Of a stretch of DNA of 64,000 nt, positions 26,941 to 37,422 are shown piece after piece. The notes beneath the pieces were generated by a model, which was not told where the DNA came from, ran no database searches, and worked only from the letters and a program-made list of their open reading frames with translations. The position numbers were made by a program, and so were the translations under genes. The stretch is from Bog-756 sp963812885 (GTDB lineage: Bacteria > Actinomycetota > Acidimicrobiia > Acidimicrobiales > RAAP-2), in NCBI GenBank assembly GCA_963812885.1, contig CAWEWZ010000008.1:451212-515211 (forward strand), read 5' to 3'. Position 1 is the stretch's first letter; every line of letters starts with the position of its first letter.

Positions 26941-28404
26941 ATGGATCGGGACCGACGCCACCTGCGGTTTGCGGTGATCGGCGCGGGGATGGCCGGCATC
27001 CTCAGTGCCATCAAGCTGCGCGAGGCCGGTCTCACCGACTTCACCGTCTACGAGAAGGCCGACCGGGTCGGGGGCACGTGGCGGGAGAACACCTATCCGG
27101 GACTCTCCTGCGACGTGCCGTCGCACCTGTACTCGTACTCGTTCGCCCTCACCCCCGAGTGGAGCCACCGCTTCTCACCCGGGCCCGGAGATCCGCGCCT
27201 ACTTCGAGCAGGTCGCCGAAGAGCACGGCGTCGTGCCCCACGTCCGGTTCGGCGATCCGGTCACGGCGTGCCCGTTCTCGAACGGACGGTGGTCGGTGAC
27301 CACGGCCTCCGGGCACCGCGACGAGGTCGACGTGGTCATCGCCGCGCACCGGGCGTGCTCCACCATCCCCGGTATCCCGACATCGAGGGGATCGACCGTT
27401 CGCGGGAGCGGTCTTCCACAGCGCCCGCTGGGATCCCGACGTGCAGCTCGACGGTGCCCGGATCGGGATCATCGGGACGGGGTCGACCGCGGTGCAGATC
27501 GTGTCCGCGGTCGTCGATCGCGTCGCCCATCTTTCCCTGTTCCAGCGCACCGCCCAGTGGGTGATGCCCCAGGAGAACCCCGCCTACCCGAGGGAGAAGC
27601 GGGAGGCGTGGCGGGACGATCCCGACGAGTCTCGCCCGCACCCGCCAGGAGCTCTCCGACATGTTCGACCTGTTCTCCAACGCGGTGGTGGATGTCCGAG
27701 TCGGCCGAGATCAAGATGATCGAGCAGGCATGCCTGGCCAACCTCGAGGACAACGTGCACGATCCGGTCCTCCGGGAGCGGCTGCGTCCCGACTACCGGG
27801 CCGCGTGCAAGCGCCTGATCATCTCCCCCGACTTCTACGACGCCATCCAACGCCCGAACGCCGAACTGGTCACCGAGGCCATCGAGCGGATCGAAGCCGG
27901 CGGCGTCCGCACCGCGGGACGGCCGCCTCCACGAGCTCGACGTCCTGGTGCTGGCCACCGGGTTCAAGGCCGACTCCTTCATGCGGCCGATGGAGGTCGT
28001 CGGGCGGAACGGCCTCACCCTCGACCGGGCCTGGACCCCGCGCCCGGAGGCCTACCTCTCGATCTCCATCCCCGGCTTCCCCAATTTCTTCATGCTCAAC
28101 GGGCCGAACGGACCCATCGGGAACTTCTCGCTGATCGAGGTGGCCGAGCTCCAGTTCGGCTACATCATGCAGCTCATCGACCGCCTCCGGTCCGGTGACT
28201 GCCGGGAGATCTGCGCCACGCCCCAGGCGCTGGCCGAGTTCGAGCAGGCCCGCGACGAGGCCGCCCACACGGACGGTGTGGGTCACCGGTTGTCAGAGCT
28301 GGTACCTCGACGACCGGGGCCTGCCGACGGGCTGGCCGTGGTCGTTCGCCCGGTTCCGCCAGGAGATGAGGGCCCCGGACCCGGCGGCCTACGAGTGCTC
28401 CTGA
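26941..28404 (+). pseudogene. Flavin-containing (Baeyer-Villiger type) monooxygenase, about seven frameshifts
   Basis: Total length 1464 bp equals a normal 487-residue enzyme. FAD motif: RFAVIGAGMAGILSAIKLRE, followed by DRVGGTWRENTYPGLSCDVP; the BVMO-like fingerprint reads FAGAVFHSARWDPD across a frame change; the NADPH motif is IGIIGTGSTAVQIVSAVVD. C-terminal: VLATGFKADSFMRPMEVVG and GPNGPIGNFSLIEVAE. The frame changes near 27178, 27350, 27400, 27630, 27700, 27925 and 28280. Conservation between breaks is excellent. It would oxygenate ketones or steroids if intact. Confidence 0.75.
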
Positions 28405-28456
28405 CCCACCGGGAGCTGAAACCGGTCACCAAGTGGACGGTTTCGGGGGGATACTG

Positions 28457-29440
28457 GTGCCCGTGCGTGCCGACCGCCTGGTAGCCACCCTCCTCCTCCT
28501 GCAGCGACGCAAGCGGGTCACCGCCGCCGAGGTCGCCGCCGAGCTGGAGATCTCCGAGCGCACCGCCCGGCGCGACCTCGAGGCGCTGTCGGCCGCCGGC
28601 ATCCCCGTCTACTCCCAGCAGGGCCGGGGCGGCGGATGGGCCCTGGTCGGGGGCGCCCGCACCGACCTCTCCGGCCTGACCGCAACCGAGGCCCGGGCCC
28701 TGTTCCTGGTGGCCGGGCCGTCGGCTTCGGCCACCCCGGAGCTGAAGGCGGCCCTCCGCAAGCTGGTCCAGGCCCTGCCCGAGCCCTTTCGGGTCGAGGC
28801 CGAATCGGTGGCCACCTCGATCATGGTCGACCCGGACGGGTGGGGGCGGGCCCGCCGGATGGACCGGCCTCCGTATCTCGAGGTCCTGCAGGCGGCGACC
28901 ATCACCGGCCGACAGGTCAGGCTCGGCTACGCCGGGCGTGACGGCACGGCCACGACCCGGATCGTCCACCCCCTCGGGCTGGTGGTCAAGGCGATGGTCT
29001 GGTACCTCATCGCCGGTACCGACAAGGGTCTGCGTACCTTCCGGGTCGACCGGGTCTCCGACGTGGAGCGGACCGACGATCCGGTGGACCGCCCGGCCGA
29101 TTTCGACCTCGAGGCGGCGTGGGAGAACATCAGGGTGGCCGTCGACGAGCTGCGGTCACCGGTCCACGTCGAAGCAGTGGCCGAGCCGGAGATCGTCCCG
29201 GTGCTGCGGTGGATGTTCGACCGTCAGCTCACCGTCGGCACCCCGTGGGCGGACGGCCGGATCCCCATCACCATCGGTGGCCACCGGGTCGAGATCATCG
29301 CCGCCCAACTGGCCGGTTTCGGGGCCAGGGTCGAGGTCACCGCCCCCGCGTCCGCGCTCGTCCAGCTGGCCGAGATCGGCAAGGAACTCTGTGCCACCTA
29401 CGACGGGTCCGGGGGGCGCCTGGTCATGGACGGACGGTGA
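28457..29440 (+). CDS. WYL-domain (YafY/PafC-type) transcriptional regulator
   Basis: A 327-residue regulator: N-terminal DeoR-like winged helix (RKRVTAAEVAAELEISERTA, RRDLEALSAAGIPVYSQQGR), central WYL domain with VVKAMVWYLIAGTDKGLRTF and FRVDRVSDVERTDDP, and a WCX-type C-terminus. The start is GTG at 28457, 6 bases after a run of six G; GTG 28433 and 28463 are alternatives. WYL proteins sense nucleic acids or small ligands. It starts 52 bp after the monooxygenase and may be co-transcribed with it. Confidence 0.85.
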   Translation: MPVRADRLVATLLLLQRRKRVTAAEVAAELEISERTARRDLEALSAAGIPVYSQQGRGGGWALVGGARTDLSGLTATEARALFLVAGPSASATPELKAALRKLVQALPEPFRVEAESVATSIMVDPDGWGRARRMDRPPYLEVLQAATITGRQVRLGYAGRDGTATTRIVHPLGLVVKAMVWYLIAGTDKGLRTFRVDRVSDVERTDDPVDRPADFDLEAAWENIRVAVDELRSPVHVEAVAEPEIVPVLRWMFDRQLTVGTPWADGRIPITIGGHRVEIIAAQLAGFGARVEVTAPASALVQLAEIGKELCATYDGSGGRLVMDGR

Positions 29441-29443
29441 GGG

Positions 29444-29473
29444 AAGACCGGTCGGCCTCCCCCGACCGGTCTT
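29444..29473. terminator. Strong bidirectional hairpin terminator
   Basis: A perfect 12-bp stem, AAGACCGGTCGG / CCGACCGGTCTT, with a 6-base CCTCCC loop, beginning 4 bp after the WYL stop and 71 bp from the convergent glycerate kinase stop. The ends of the stem provide short A and T runs on the two strands. Confidence 0.75.
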
Positions 29474-29544
29474 GGCCAGCTCGGTCGGCTCGGCGTCCCC
29501 CACGGTACATAGACAGTCAATGTCCGGTACTAGTGCTGAGATGT

Positions 29545-30625
29545 CTAGAGCAGGCTGGAGCCGACGTACTCGGCCACCGCCTCCTCGATGCACCGGGCCG
29601 TGTCGGTGAGGGCCCGGTGCTCGCCGAACCGTTCGGTCAACGACACCACGCCGGCCCCCGAACGCCTGACCTCCTCGGCGGTCTCGGGTGCCGCCCGGCC
29701 GGCGATGACCAGACGGGAACGGCAAGGCGCGCGGCGTCCCGCAGCACGGACCCGACGACCTTGCCGAGGAGCGAGGTGGCGTCGAGGGCCCCTTCGCCGG
29801 TGACCACCAGCCGGCTCTCCTGCATCAGGTCGGCCAGCCCGAGCAGGTCGGACACCACCTCGTATCCGGACCGGAGCCGTCCACCGAGGGCGACGATGGC
29901 CCCGCCGAATCCGCCGGCGGCACCGGCCCCTTCGACCGACCTGACGTCGACCCCGTAGGTGTCCTGATACCGCCGCGCCACCGACTCCAGCCTGGCTTCG
30001 AGCTCGGCGATCTGGTCGGGGCCGGCTCCCTTCTGCGGTCCGAACCGCGTGGCCGCCTCGACGAACCCGACCTCGACGTCGCAGGCACCCACCAGTTCCA
30101 CGTCGCCGAGCCCACCGGCCGCCTCGATGACCTCGAGCGCCCCGACTCCGCCGTCGGTGGTGGCCGAGCCGCCGAGTCCGACCACGATGGTCGCCGTCTG
30201 CTCCCCGACGATCCCTCCCTGCCGCCATGTCCGAGGGTCGGCGGAGGTTCCGCCGGAGTCGGGACCGTCAAGGCGTGGGCGGCGGCCACGATGAGCTGCC
30301 CGGTCCCCCGGGTGGTGGCCCGGACAGGATCGTTCCCCTCGGCTCCGCCGGCCAGGGCCAGCCCCGAGGCCTGAGCCATCTCGATGACGGCCAGATTGCC
30401 GATCCGGAGCCAGGCCGCCTCGACGGGCGTGCCCAGCGGACCCTCCACCTCGACCGTCTCGATGGTCCCGCCCTGCCCGGCCAGGGCCTCGAGCAGACCC
30501 TCGCCCCCGTCGGCCAGCGGGACCTCGCGCACCGACCAGCCGGCCGGCGCCCCCCGGGCGATCGACGCCGCCGCCTGACCGGCGGTGACCGTCCCTCGGA
30601 ACTTGTCCGGTGCCGCCAGGAGCAT
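29545..30625 (-). CDS. Glycerate kinase (GckA/GlxK family), two frameshifts
   Basis: About 359 residues after joining. ATG 30625 begins MLLAAPDKFRGTVTAGQAAA, followed by VREVPLADGGEGLLEAL and NDPVRATTRGTGQLIVAAAH. Near 30228 the frame moves to TATIVVGLGGSATTDGGVGA, FGPQKGAGPDQIAELE and LADLMQESRLVVTGEGALD. Near 29718 it moves again to VIAGRAAPETAEEVRRSGAG. All glycerate-kinase blocks are present. It phosphorylates D-glycerate (usually to 2-phosphoglycerate in this family), feeding glycolysis from photorespiratory or serine-type routes. Confidence 0.8.
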
Positions 30626-31145
30626 GGGCACGCTCAGCGGGAGCCGGGAACGGGGGTGGTCGCTCCCCACCCCGACTCCGGATGCCCCCGATGCCACCGT
30701 TGCACGCCTCCGTCTTAGTCCAACGGACCGAACGCCCGCGACTCGGAAGCACGGCGGGTGATCCCCTTCCGAGGGACGAACATCCTGATCACAGGTCGAC
30801 TAATCTCGCACCGGTGGGCATCCAAATCGTCGGATCCACCGGCTTCAGAGCCCGAGGATCCGCCGTCGTCGTCCGCACCGTGAGCTGGGCCGGATGCCGG
30901 ACGGATGCGCTGCCGCCGCGGTGAACAGGGGAGCGAGCGGACCGGCCCCCGATCTGCTGAGCGCGCCTGCGGTGAGCACCGTCCACGGGCAGGTGGGGCC
31001 GTGACCGAGGACGGGACCGATCACACGGACCGAGGCGCCCCCGAACGACCCCGTCACTCCGACCCCGGACGGGTCGACCGCGCCGCCGGCCGGGCACCGC
31101 GCCAACGGACCGCGGCCGCTGTCGGCGTCGGAGCGGAGGGCAGCC
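30626..31145. other. Intergenic stretch with a possible small ORF
   Basis: No recognisable gene lies between glycerate kinase and the SCO1-like gene. An ATG at 30894 opens a 36-codon frame ending in TGA at 31001-31003 region, overlapping a GTG at 31001 (GTGA). The GTG frame (TEDGTDHTDRGAPERPRHSD) is charged and could be the true disordered N-terminus of the SCO1-like protein, joined by another frame change. I see no operator or RNA element. Confidence 0.35.
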
Positions 31146-31992
31146 TTGGCCACCGGCCGGGCGCCGGTCGATCGGGTACCGGTGGACCGGCCGGCCGCGC
31201 TCCGGGCCGGGTCGGTGCCCGTACCCCGCCGGTTCGTCCTGTGGCTCATCATCGGCTTCGCCGTGCTCGGGATCGGCGGCGATCATCGCCGAGAAACTCA
31301 TCGGCAACGCCGGGGCCGGCGCCCTCATCTCGACACCGGTGACCACCCTGGCGGGCACGGGCGGCCCGGCTCCGGTCACGCCCACCACTCCGGGTGCTCC
31401 CCCGGTCCACGCCTCACCGAGTGCGGTGATCGGGCTGACCCGCCTCACCGCCCGGCCGGCCCCGGCGGTATCCCTCTTGGAACCGGACGGGCGGACCTGG
31501 ACCCTCGCCTCCGTCCGGGGCAAGGTGGTCGTCCTGACCTTCCTCGACGCGGCCTGCGACGACATCTGCCCGGTCCTGTCCCAGGAGATCGACCAGGCCG
31601 ACCAGCAGCTCGGGGCCAGGAGCGCCGGCGTGGCCTTCGTGGTGGTCAACTCCGATCCGCTGGACACCTCACTGGCCCCGACCCCTCCGGTCCTGACCGA
31701 GACGGGACTGGCCGGCCACGCCAACGTGACATTCCTCAACGGGTCGCTCGGCGACCTCAGCGGGGTCTGGAGGCGCTACGGCGTGACGGTCGCCGTCAAC
31801 AACACCGACCGGTCGATCACCCACACCGAGGTCATGGACTTCATCGATCCGGCCGGCCGGCTCGTGCTCCGGGCCTCGCCGTTCGCCGACGAGAGCTCCC
31901 TCGGGACCTACACTCTTCAACCCGACGTGATCCACACGTTCGCCACGGGGGTGGCCCAATCGGCCGCCGGTCTGCTCAAGGGGGCGTCATGA
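31146..31992 (+). CDS. SCO1/SenC-like copper chaperone, frameshifted after the TM segment
   Basis: About 282 residues. After a basic N-terminus a membrane anchor reads RRFVLWLIIGFAVLGIGG; near 31281 the frame changes to IIAEKLIGNAGAGALISTPV. The thioredoxin-like SCO domain has VVVLTFLDAACDDICPVLSQ with the CxxxC copper/redox site and the third ligand His in ITHTEVMDFIDPAGRLVL. It probably delivers Cu to the Cu-A site of the cytochrome oxidase encoded nearby. The true start is uncertain (TTG 31146 or GTG 31001). It overlaps the next gene by ATGA. Confidence 0.75.
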
Positions 31993-32666
31993 CCGACGAA
32001 CACGGCGACCAGCCGGGGCCCGAGGACCCGTTCACCATCGGCGCCATCATCGCCGAGACCCCGGAGCGACCGGTCTGGTACAAGCGGACCTGGGTGTTGG
32101 CCGGCGCCGCGGTCGCCGCCGTGATCGTCGCCTCGGTGGCCGTGGACCTGCCCGGCCACACCACGGCGGCAACCGACACCGCCGACCAGACCACGGTGAT
32201 GCAGCAGATCAACGATGACATCGCCGGCTGCGCCTACGGCGTGAAGGAGACCTTCACCATCTACCAGGACGAGAAGAAGGGATCACTCACCTCCTCGGAC
32301 CGGGCCGAGACGCCGTCGATGTTGCGGGACGACCAGACCGCCTGTTCGTTCACCAGCAGCGAGATCTACGACCTCTCCAACGTGGAGGGGACCGGCACCC
32401 CGGCGGGCAAGAACGTCGGCGATGTGGTCAACGTGGTCACGCTGTGGGCGACCTCCGACGCCCTGGGCGCCATCGAGGACATCCAGACCCTCCAGGACGA
32501 CCCGCACCGCGCCGCCACCATCACCGATCTGTCGAAGCGGGAGGTGGCCCTGGCCCGTGACCGGGCCCAGGCCGACGCCGACGTGACTGCGGCCGACCGC
32601 ATCCTGAAGGCCCACATCCCGATGCCCGCCCTTCCCAACCTGCCCCGCCTCCCCGGGACCAGCTGA
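31989..32666 (+). CDS. Hypothetical membrane-anchored protein coupled to SCO1
   Basis: A 225-residue protein with a cytoplasmic start, one TM segment (WVLAGAAVAAVIVASVAV) and an external domain with two Cys (DDIAGCAYGVKETF, DDQTACSFTSSEIYDLS) that could form a disulfide. It ends in a Pro/Leu-rich tail. Its ATG overlaps the SCO1-like stop, so both are made together, suggesting a role in oxidase assembly or extracytoplasmic redox. Family not recognised. Confidence 0.6.
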   Translation: MTDEHGDQPGPEDPFTIGAIIAETPERPVWYKRTWVLAGAAVAAVIVASVAVDLPGHTTAATDTADQTTVMQQINDDIAGCAYGVKETFTIYQDEKKGSLTSSDRAETPSMLRDDQTACSFTSSEIYDLSNVEGTGTPAGKNVGDVVNVVTLWATSDALGAIEDIQTLQDDPHRAATITDLSKREVALARDRAQADADVTAADRILKAHIPMPALPNLPRLPGTS

Positions 32667-32672
32667 ACCGGT

Positions 32673-33524
32673 CTACTGGGTGGGCTGTCCGGGACCGAGG
32701 GTCCGGCCCCGGATCCGCTCCTGGTCGCATCAGGTGGTGCAGCTCGTCGTCGGGATCCTCCTCCGACTGCAACCAGCGGATGAGGTTCCAGTAGACCACC
32801 GGGATGAAGGCGCACGCCGACACGAACCACATCATCCCCGTGGTCAGCTGCTGGTCGGCCGAGAGGCTGAAGCCGGTCCCTGGGTGGTGGGGGTAGGCCG
32901 GATACCACGAGGCGTGCGACAGGCCGACCAGATAGGCGAGGATCCACACCGTCCACATGGACACCGCGGCCAGGGCGACCCGCCCGGGCCGGGGCAGCCT
33001 GGGGCACCAGCGGGGGCGACTCCACCAGTTCGAGCCAGAGGCCGACACCGACCGCCACCAGGGTGGCCGCCTCGACCAGGACCAGCCACGGATGGCGGGC
33101 CAGCCCGTCGACCGCCGGCGGCGTCCGCCACACGACGGCGCCGGCCAGGTAGAGGCAGCCGAAGAGCGCGGTGCGCAGAACCTCGGGGTGACGACGACGG
33201 TGCCGGGCCAAGCGGTCGACCGGTCCCGACCCATCGGATCCGGCGAGCGGGCGTCCGTCTTCGTCGAGGCGCTCGGGACCGGACGAGGCCAGACCGAGGA
33301 GTGACCACGGGGAGCCGACCACCGCCAGGGCGGGGACGACGATGGCCAAGAAGGAGAACTGGAGGGCCTGGACGAACTCGTAGCGGCGGGCCCAGGGGGC
33401 CAGCGGGGGGACCAGCCAGACGACGACCAGCACCCCGGCGATGACCAACGCCGTCCGGCGGATCGGTCGGTGCGCGCTCGGTGACCGGGGGCCGGGACGT
33501 TCCTGCCTCGGCCCCGGGAGTCAC
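32673..33524 (-). CDS. CtaG-like cytochrome c oxidase assembly protein (paralogue 2), about three frameshifts
   Basis: About 284 residues, polytopic. GTG 33524 overlaps the preceding stop (GTGA). Blocks: TALVIAGVLVVVWLVPPLAP, VQALQFSFLAIVVPALAVVG, TALFGCLYLAGAVVWRTPPA, WTVWILAYLVGLSHASWYPA and the end QERIRGRTLGPGQPTQ. It shares WYPxY-x-H-x-PG...ADQQ with the complete CtaG at 38.3-39.2 kb. Frame changes lie near 33465, 32995 and 32735. It probably helps insert copper into subunit I (Cu-B), as CtaG does. It is the last gene of the oxidase operon. Confidence 0.7.
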
Positions 33525-33640
33525 CGCCCGTTGGTGCGCCGCTGGAAGAAGCCCCAGAGGATGACCAGGAAGAGGGTGCCCAGGGGGATGGCGACGGTCA
33601 GGACCTGGGGTCCGATGAAGGTGTCGGTAGCAATGCTCAT
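33521..33640 (-). CDS. Small single-TM protein of the oxidase operon
   Basis: A 39-residue peptide, MSIATDTFIGPQVLTVAIPL then GTLFLVILWGFFQRRTNGR: one membrane helix with a basic tail. It sits between ctaE and the CtaG-like gene, overlapping the latter's GTG. Small hydrophobic subunits (subunit IV-like) are common in such clusters, so it may be an oxidase subunit. The ATG at 33640 is the only sensible start. Confidence 0.6.
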   Translation of the reverse strand: MSIATDTFIGPQVLTVAIPLGTLFLVILWGFFQRRTNGR

Positions 33641-33732
33641 TGGCGGACCAACCTCACTGTCGCTCGGCTCCAATCGTACTCCGGGGACCCGGCCATGGTG
33701 ACATCGCTGGTTTCGGATCGGCTCCTGGCGGA

Positions 33733-34416
33733 TCAGATCAGATAGAAGAACACCCAGAACAGGGCGCTGATGACGGCGATGAAGCCGAAGAAGTAGGTGC
33801 ACGATTCGACGTTGGCCCGGAAGAGCTGGGGCGCCGGACCCATCGCCGTGGCCAGCGACCCCTCCTCGGGGACCAGCCGCTTGAGGCGTATGCAGAGGGC
33901 CAGATTGGTCTCCAGCCAGTAGACGCCCGAAAGCAGCAGGATGGTGTTCATCACCCCCCAGCCGATGAAGCAGGATGCGTAGCCGCTGGACCCGGGGAAG
34001 AACGGGAGCTCGGTGAACTGCCACACCTGGAGCCCGGTGGCCAGCAGCAACCCCGACACGGCCACCCATCCGCTCACCTCCCAGTCGAGCACCGAACCCG
34101 ATCGCATCCGCCACTGGCCGTAGATGGCGAGCACGACCGAGGCCAGGACGACGGCGAAGATGGTCCATCCGATGCCGGTCGGCGCGGTGATCCCGTCGGG
34201 CCGCCAGAGCTTCCCCGAGTTGTTCGACTTGAGGTAGAAGTAGGCAAAGGCCAGGGAGGCGAACAAGAAGGTGAACATCCCGATGACCAGGCGCCCGCCG
34301 GTCCAGTAGGAGCCGACGGCGGCGCGCAGCTCGAACTCGCGCTCCTCCGGGGTCTCGGTGAACAGGGGCTTGTCGGTGTTGTCGGTGTACAGGGGTACGT
34401 CAGCTGTTTCGGTCAC
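33733..34416 (-). CDS. ctaE: Cytochrome c oxidase subunit III
   Basis: A complete 227-residue subunit III with about five to six TM segments (RLVIGMFTFLFASLAFAYFY, WTIFAVVLASVVLAIYGQW, VSGWVAVSGLLLATGLQVWQ, FFGFIAVISALFWVFFYLI). GTG 34416 follows GGAGA. Subunit III stabilises the catalytic core and its proton pathway. It starts 14 bp after ctaD and belongs to the same operon. Confidence 0.9.
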   Translation of the reverse strand: MTETADVPLYTDNTDKPLFTETPEEREFELRAAVGSYWTGGRLVIGMFTFLFASLAFAYFYLKSNNSGKLWRPDGITAPTGIGWTIFAVVLASVVLAIYGQWRMRSGSVLDWEVSGWVAVSGLLLATGLQVWQFTELPFFPGSSGYASCFIGWGVMNTILLLSGVYWLETNLALCIRLKRLVPEEGSLATAMGPAPQLFRANVESCTYFFGFIAVISALFWVFFYLI

Positions 34417-34429
34417 CTGCTGTCTCCAC

Positions 34430-36419
34430 TCACTGGGCCGGCGGACGAGGGTCTTCGGCGACGCTGGCCGCCGAGGAGGCACCGGAGGCCACCAGCCCCC
34501 CTTCGCCGAGGTCGGCGACGGCCGGCGCATTCTCCTCGCTGTAGTGGTACGGATCGCTGAGCACCACCGGGATGCGCTCGAAGTTGTAGTACGGCACCGG
34601 CGTCGGCGTCTGCCACTCGAGGCCCAGGGAGTTCCATGGATTGGCCGGGGCCGGGGTCGGGCTTGATGAAGATCGACCACACGAAGTTGGCGATGAAGAT
34701 GAGGAATGACGCCCCCAGGACGAAGGCGCTCACCGAGGCGAAGTCGTTCAGCGCCTGCAGGTTCTGGGCGTACTCGAAGACCCGCCGGGGCTGGCCCAGC
34801 AAGCCGATGAGGAACATCGGGAAGAAGGTCAGGTTGAAGAAGATGAACATGAACCAGAAGTGGATCTTCCCGAGCTTCTTGTTCATCGTCTTGCCGGTCA
34901 TCTTGGGCAGCCAGTAGTAGAGGCCGGCGAAGAAGGCGAAGATCAGCCCGCCCATGATCGTGTAGTGGAAGTGGGCCAGGACGAAGAAGCTCCCGTGCAC
35001 GGTCACGTTGACCGGCACATCGGAGAGGAACACACCTGTGACTCCACCGATCAGGAAGTTGAAGAAGACGGCCAGGCAGAACAGCATGGGCACTTCGAAC
35101 CTGATCTTGGCCTTGTACAGCGTCCCCATCCCGACCAGGAAGATGAACCCGGTCGGGATCGAGATCAACTCGGTGGTCAGCATGAACAGCGGACGCATGT
35201 CCGGGTTGATCCCGCTCTGGAACAGATGGTGCTGCCAGACGAAGAACGAGAGTAGGGCCACACCGATCATGCCGGCGGCGGCCACCTTGTAGGCGAACAG
35301 CGGTTTTCGGGTGAACACGGGCAGGATCTCGGCCACGATGCCGAACCCGGGCAGGGCCATGATGTACACCTCGGGATGGCCGAAGAACCAGAAGAGGTTC
35401 TGCCAGAGGAAGGAGCTGCCCCCGTGCTCGGTGACGTAGAAGGCGGTCTGGGCCGTCTGGTCGAGTATCCCGAACAGGCCGGCGGCCACCAGCGTGGGCG
35501 TGGCCAGGGTGAGCAGCGCACAGGTGGCCAGGATGGCCCACACGAAGATGGGGATCCTGCTCCAGGTCATCCCCGGTGCCCGGTAGTTGATGATGGTCAC
35601 GGCCAGGTTGAACCCGGCGGTCATCATGCCGAGGCCGATGACGGCGAACCCGACCAGGTAGGAGATCATGCCCGTGCCGGCCTGGGTCTGCAGCGGCGCA
35701 TACCCGGTCCACCCGGTGGGGAACCCCCCGTAGAACAGGGCCGAGAGGATGACGAAGTAGCCGGCTGAGAACACCCAGAAGCTGAAGGCCTCGACGCGGG
35801 GGAAGGCGGTGCGCCGCGCCCCGATCATCAGGGGGATGAGCCAGTTGCCCAGTGGGCCCACGATGACCGAGGTGGCCATCATCATCATGATGGTGCCGTG
35901 CTCGCTGACCACGGCGATGTAGGTCCCGGGGCCGAACACGTGGCTGGTCGGGGACAGCAGCTCGGTGCGGATGGCCATGGCCAGCAGGCCGCCGGTGAAG
36001 AAGAAGGTGAGCACGCCGATGACGTACTGGAGCCCGACCACCTTGTGGTCGGCGGTGTAGCGGAAATACCTGGTCCAGCTGGTCGACTCGTAGTCGGGTC
36101 GCGGTTCCATGCCCACGATCTTGGCCAGCGGGTAGTTGAGGGCTCCGATCCCGAACAGCCAGCCGAGCACTGCGAGGAGCAGCCCGCCGGCCACGGCGGT
36201 CGGGTTCGAGCCGCTGTTGGCCACCTGGGGGTAGCCGCTGGCCACCACGTTGCCGAGCCAGTGGCCGAGGAGGTAGCCGAGGACCCCGCCGACGACCGCC
36301 GTGCCCAGGTGCTGGCTGAACCAACCCGGGCGGGCCGGCAACCCCTGGAACCCGCCGAGAACGGGCGGGGTGGCGTCGGGATAGACGACTTCGGTGTCTC
36401 GTTCGGCGGCAAGCGTCAT
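34430..36419 (-). CDS. ctaD: Cytochrome c oxidase subunit I, one frameshift near the C-terminus
   Basis: About 662 residues. Core motifs: VVSEHGTIMMMMATS (heme ligand), FWFFGHPEVYIMALPGFGIV (Cu-B His and cross-linked Tyr), FVWQHHLFQSG (two Cu-B His) and VHGSFFVLAHFHYTIMGG (heme a/a3 ligands), so an aa3-type enzyme. An extra N-terminal hydrophobic hairpin (VVGGVLGYLLGHWLG) precedes the core. Near 34650 the frame changes; the true end reads NPWNSLGLEWQTPTPVPYYN and finishes EDPRPPAQ at 34430. It reduces O2 and pumps protons. Confidence 0.9.
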
Positions 36420-36429
36420 GGTTGGATCA

Positions 36430-37422
36430 TCACCCCGATGAGGTCGGCTTTGCAGGAGTGGCACCGTAGACCTCTGAATTGCTGTACGGGTCGACGTTGT
36501 CCGGATAGAACCCGCCGTCGGCACCGTTGGCGTCGGGGACGTAGGTCCAGGAGAACGGGGGCAGGTTCTTGGTGTTGGCCGCGGTGGCGCGCTCGGTGGC
36601 CTTGGCCCAGCCGAAGAAGGTGGCCTTCGGCACCACGGTGCCGTAGTTGAACATGGCCCCGTGCCACAAGCCGCACAGCTCGTCGCATCGCACGGTGACG
36701 CTGCCGGTCTGCTTGGTGGTGGCATAGGCGACGTTGTCCAGCTGGGGGTTGGCGTCGGCCTTGATGCTCAGCTGGTAGGCCCAGAAATCGTGGATCACGT
36801 CGAGCGACGTCACGTGGAAGGCGATGGTGGTGTTGTCCGGGAGCATCAGGCGCTGGCTCTCGAAGCCGCCGAAGGTCGGGTAGCGGTAGGTGAACTTCCA
36901 CTGCTGGGCGATGACCTGGATGGGCAGCACGGTGGCCGAGGTGGGCGTCCAGATCGGGTTGGGGCCTTCGCCTCCTCCTGAGCCGTTGTTGGTGATGAGC
37001 TCGACGGTGCCGAAGACGAACAGGCCGAGCACGATCACCGTGCTGGTGACGATCCAACCCACCTGCACCCCGAGGTGGCCGCGGGCCTGGGCTCCTCCCA
37101 CCGGCTCGGGAGCCCCCTTCCGGGACGCCCGCCACACGATCAGGGAGTAGGCCAGGTACACCCACACGGCGATGAGCACCGGCAGGGCGGCCAGGAGCAG
37201 CACGTTGAAGTCGAACTGGTTGGAGACGGCGGCGTCGGTCATGTCCCCGGGGGGGACGTGCGGGCCGACCAGGAACCAGAAGAGCAGGTCGGCCACGACG
37301 GACAGCACTGCCCAGATGGCGACCATCCTCCAGATATGACGAGGAGGCTTGCGGTCCATGGTGATCGGGCCCTCGGCGGTGGCCGACCCTCCGCCCTCGC
37401 CCTCGGTGTTCACATCGGTCAC
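36430..37422 (-). CDS. ctaC: Cytochrome c oxidase subunit II
   Basis: A complete 330-residue subunit II: two TM helices (MVAIWAVLSVVADLLFWFLV, TSTVIVLGLFVFGTVELITN), then the cupredoxin domain with SLDVIHDFWAYQLSIKADAN and the Cu-A site VRCDELCGLWHGAMF (C-x-E-x-C-x3-H-x2-M). No lipobox is evident. GTG 37422 overlaps the stop of the upstream cupredoxin-like gene. It accepts electrons from cytochrome c and passes them to subunit I. Confidence 0.93.
   Translation of the reverse strand: MTDVNTEGEGGGSATAEGPITMDRKPPRHIWRMVAIWAVLSVVADLLFWFLVGPHVPPGDMTDAAVSNQFDFNVLLLAALPVLIAVWVYLAYSLIVWRASRKGAPEPVGGAQARGHLGVQVGWIVTSTVIVLGLFVFGTVELITNNGSGGGEGPNPIWTPTSATVLPIQVIAQQWKFTYRYPTFGGFESQRLMLPDNTTIAFHVTSLDVIHDFWAYQLSIKADANPQLDNVAYATTKQTGSVTVRCDELCGLWHGAMFNYGTVVPKATFFGWAKATERATAANTKNLPPFSWTYVPDANGADGGFYPDNVDPYSNSEVYGATPAKPTSSG

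Noticed and set aside
34600..34700. Programmed frameshifting in ctaD
   Set aside because: There is no slippery heptamer or pseudoknot, and similar breaks occur in many unrelated genes, so error or mutation is more likely.
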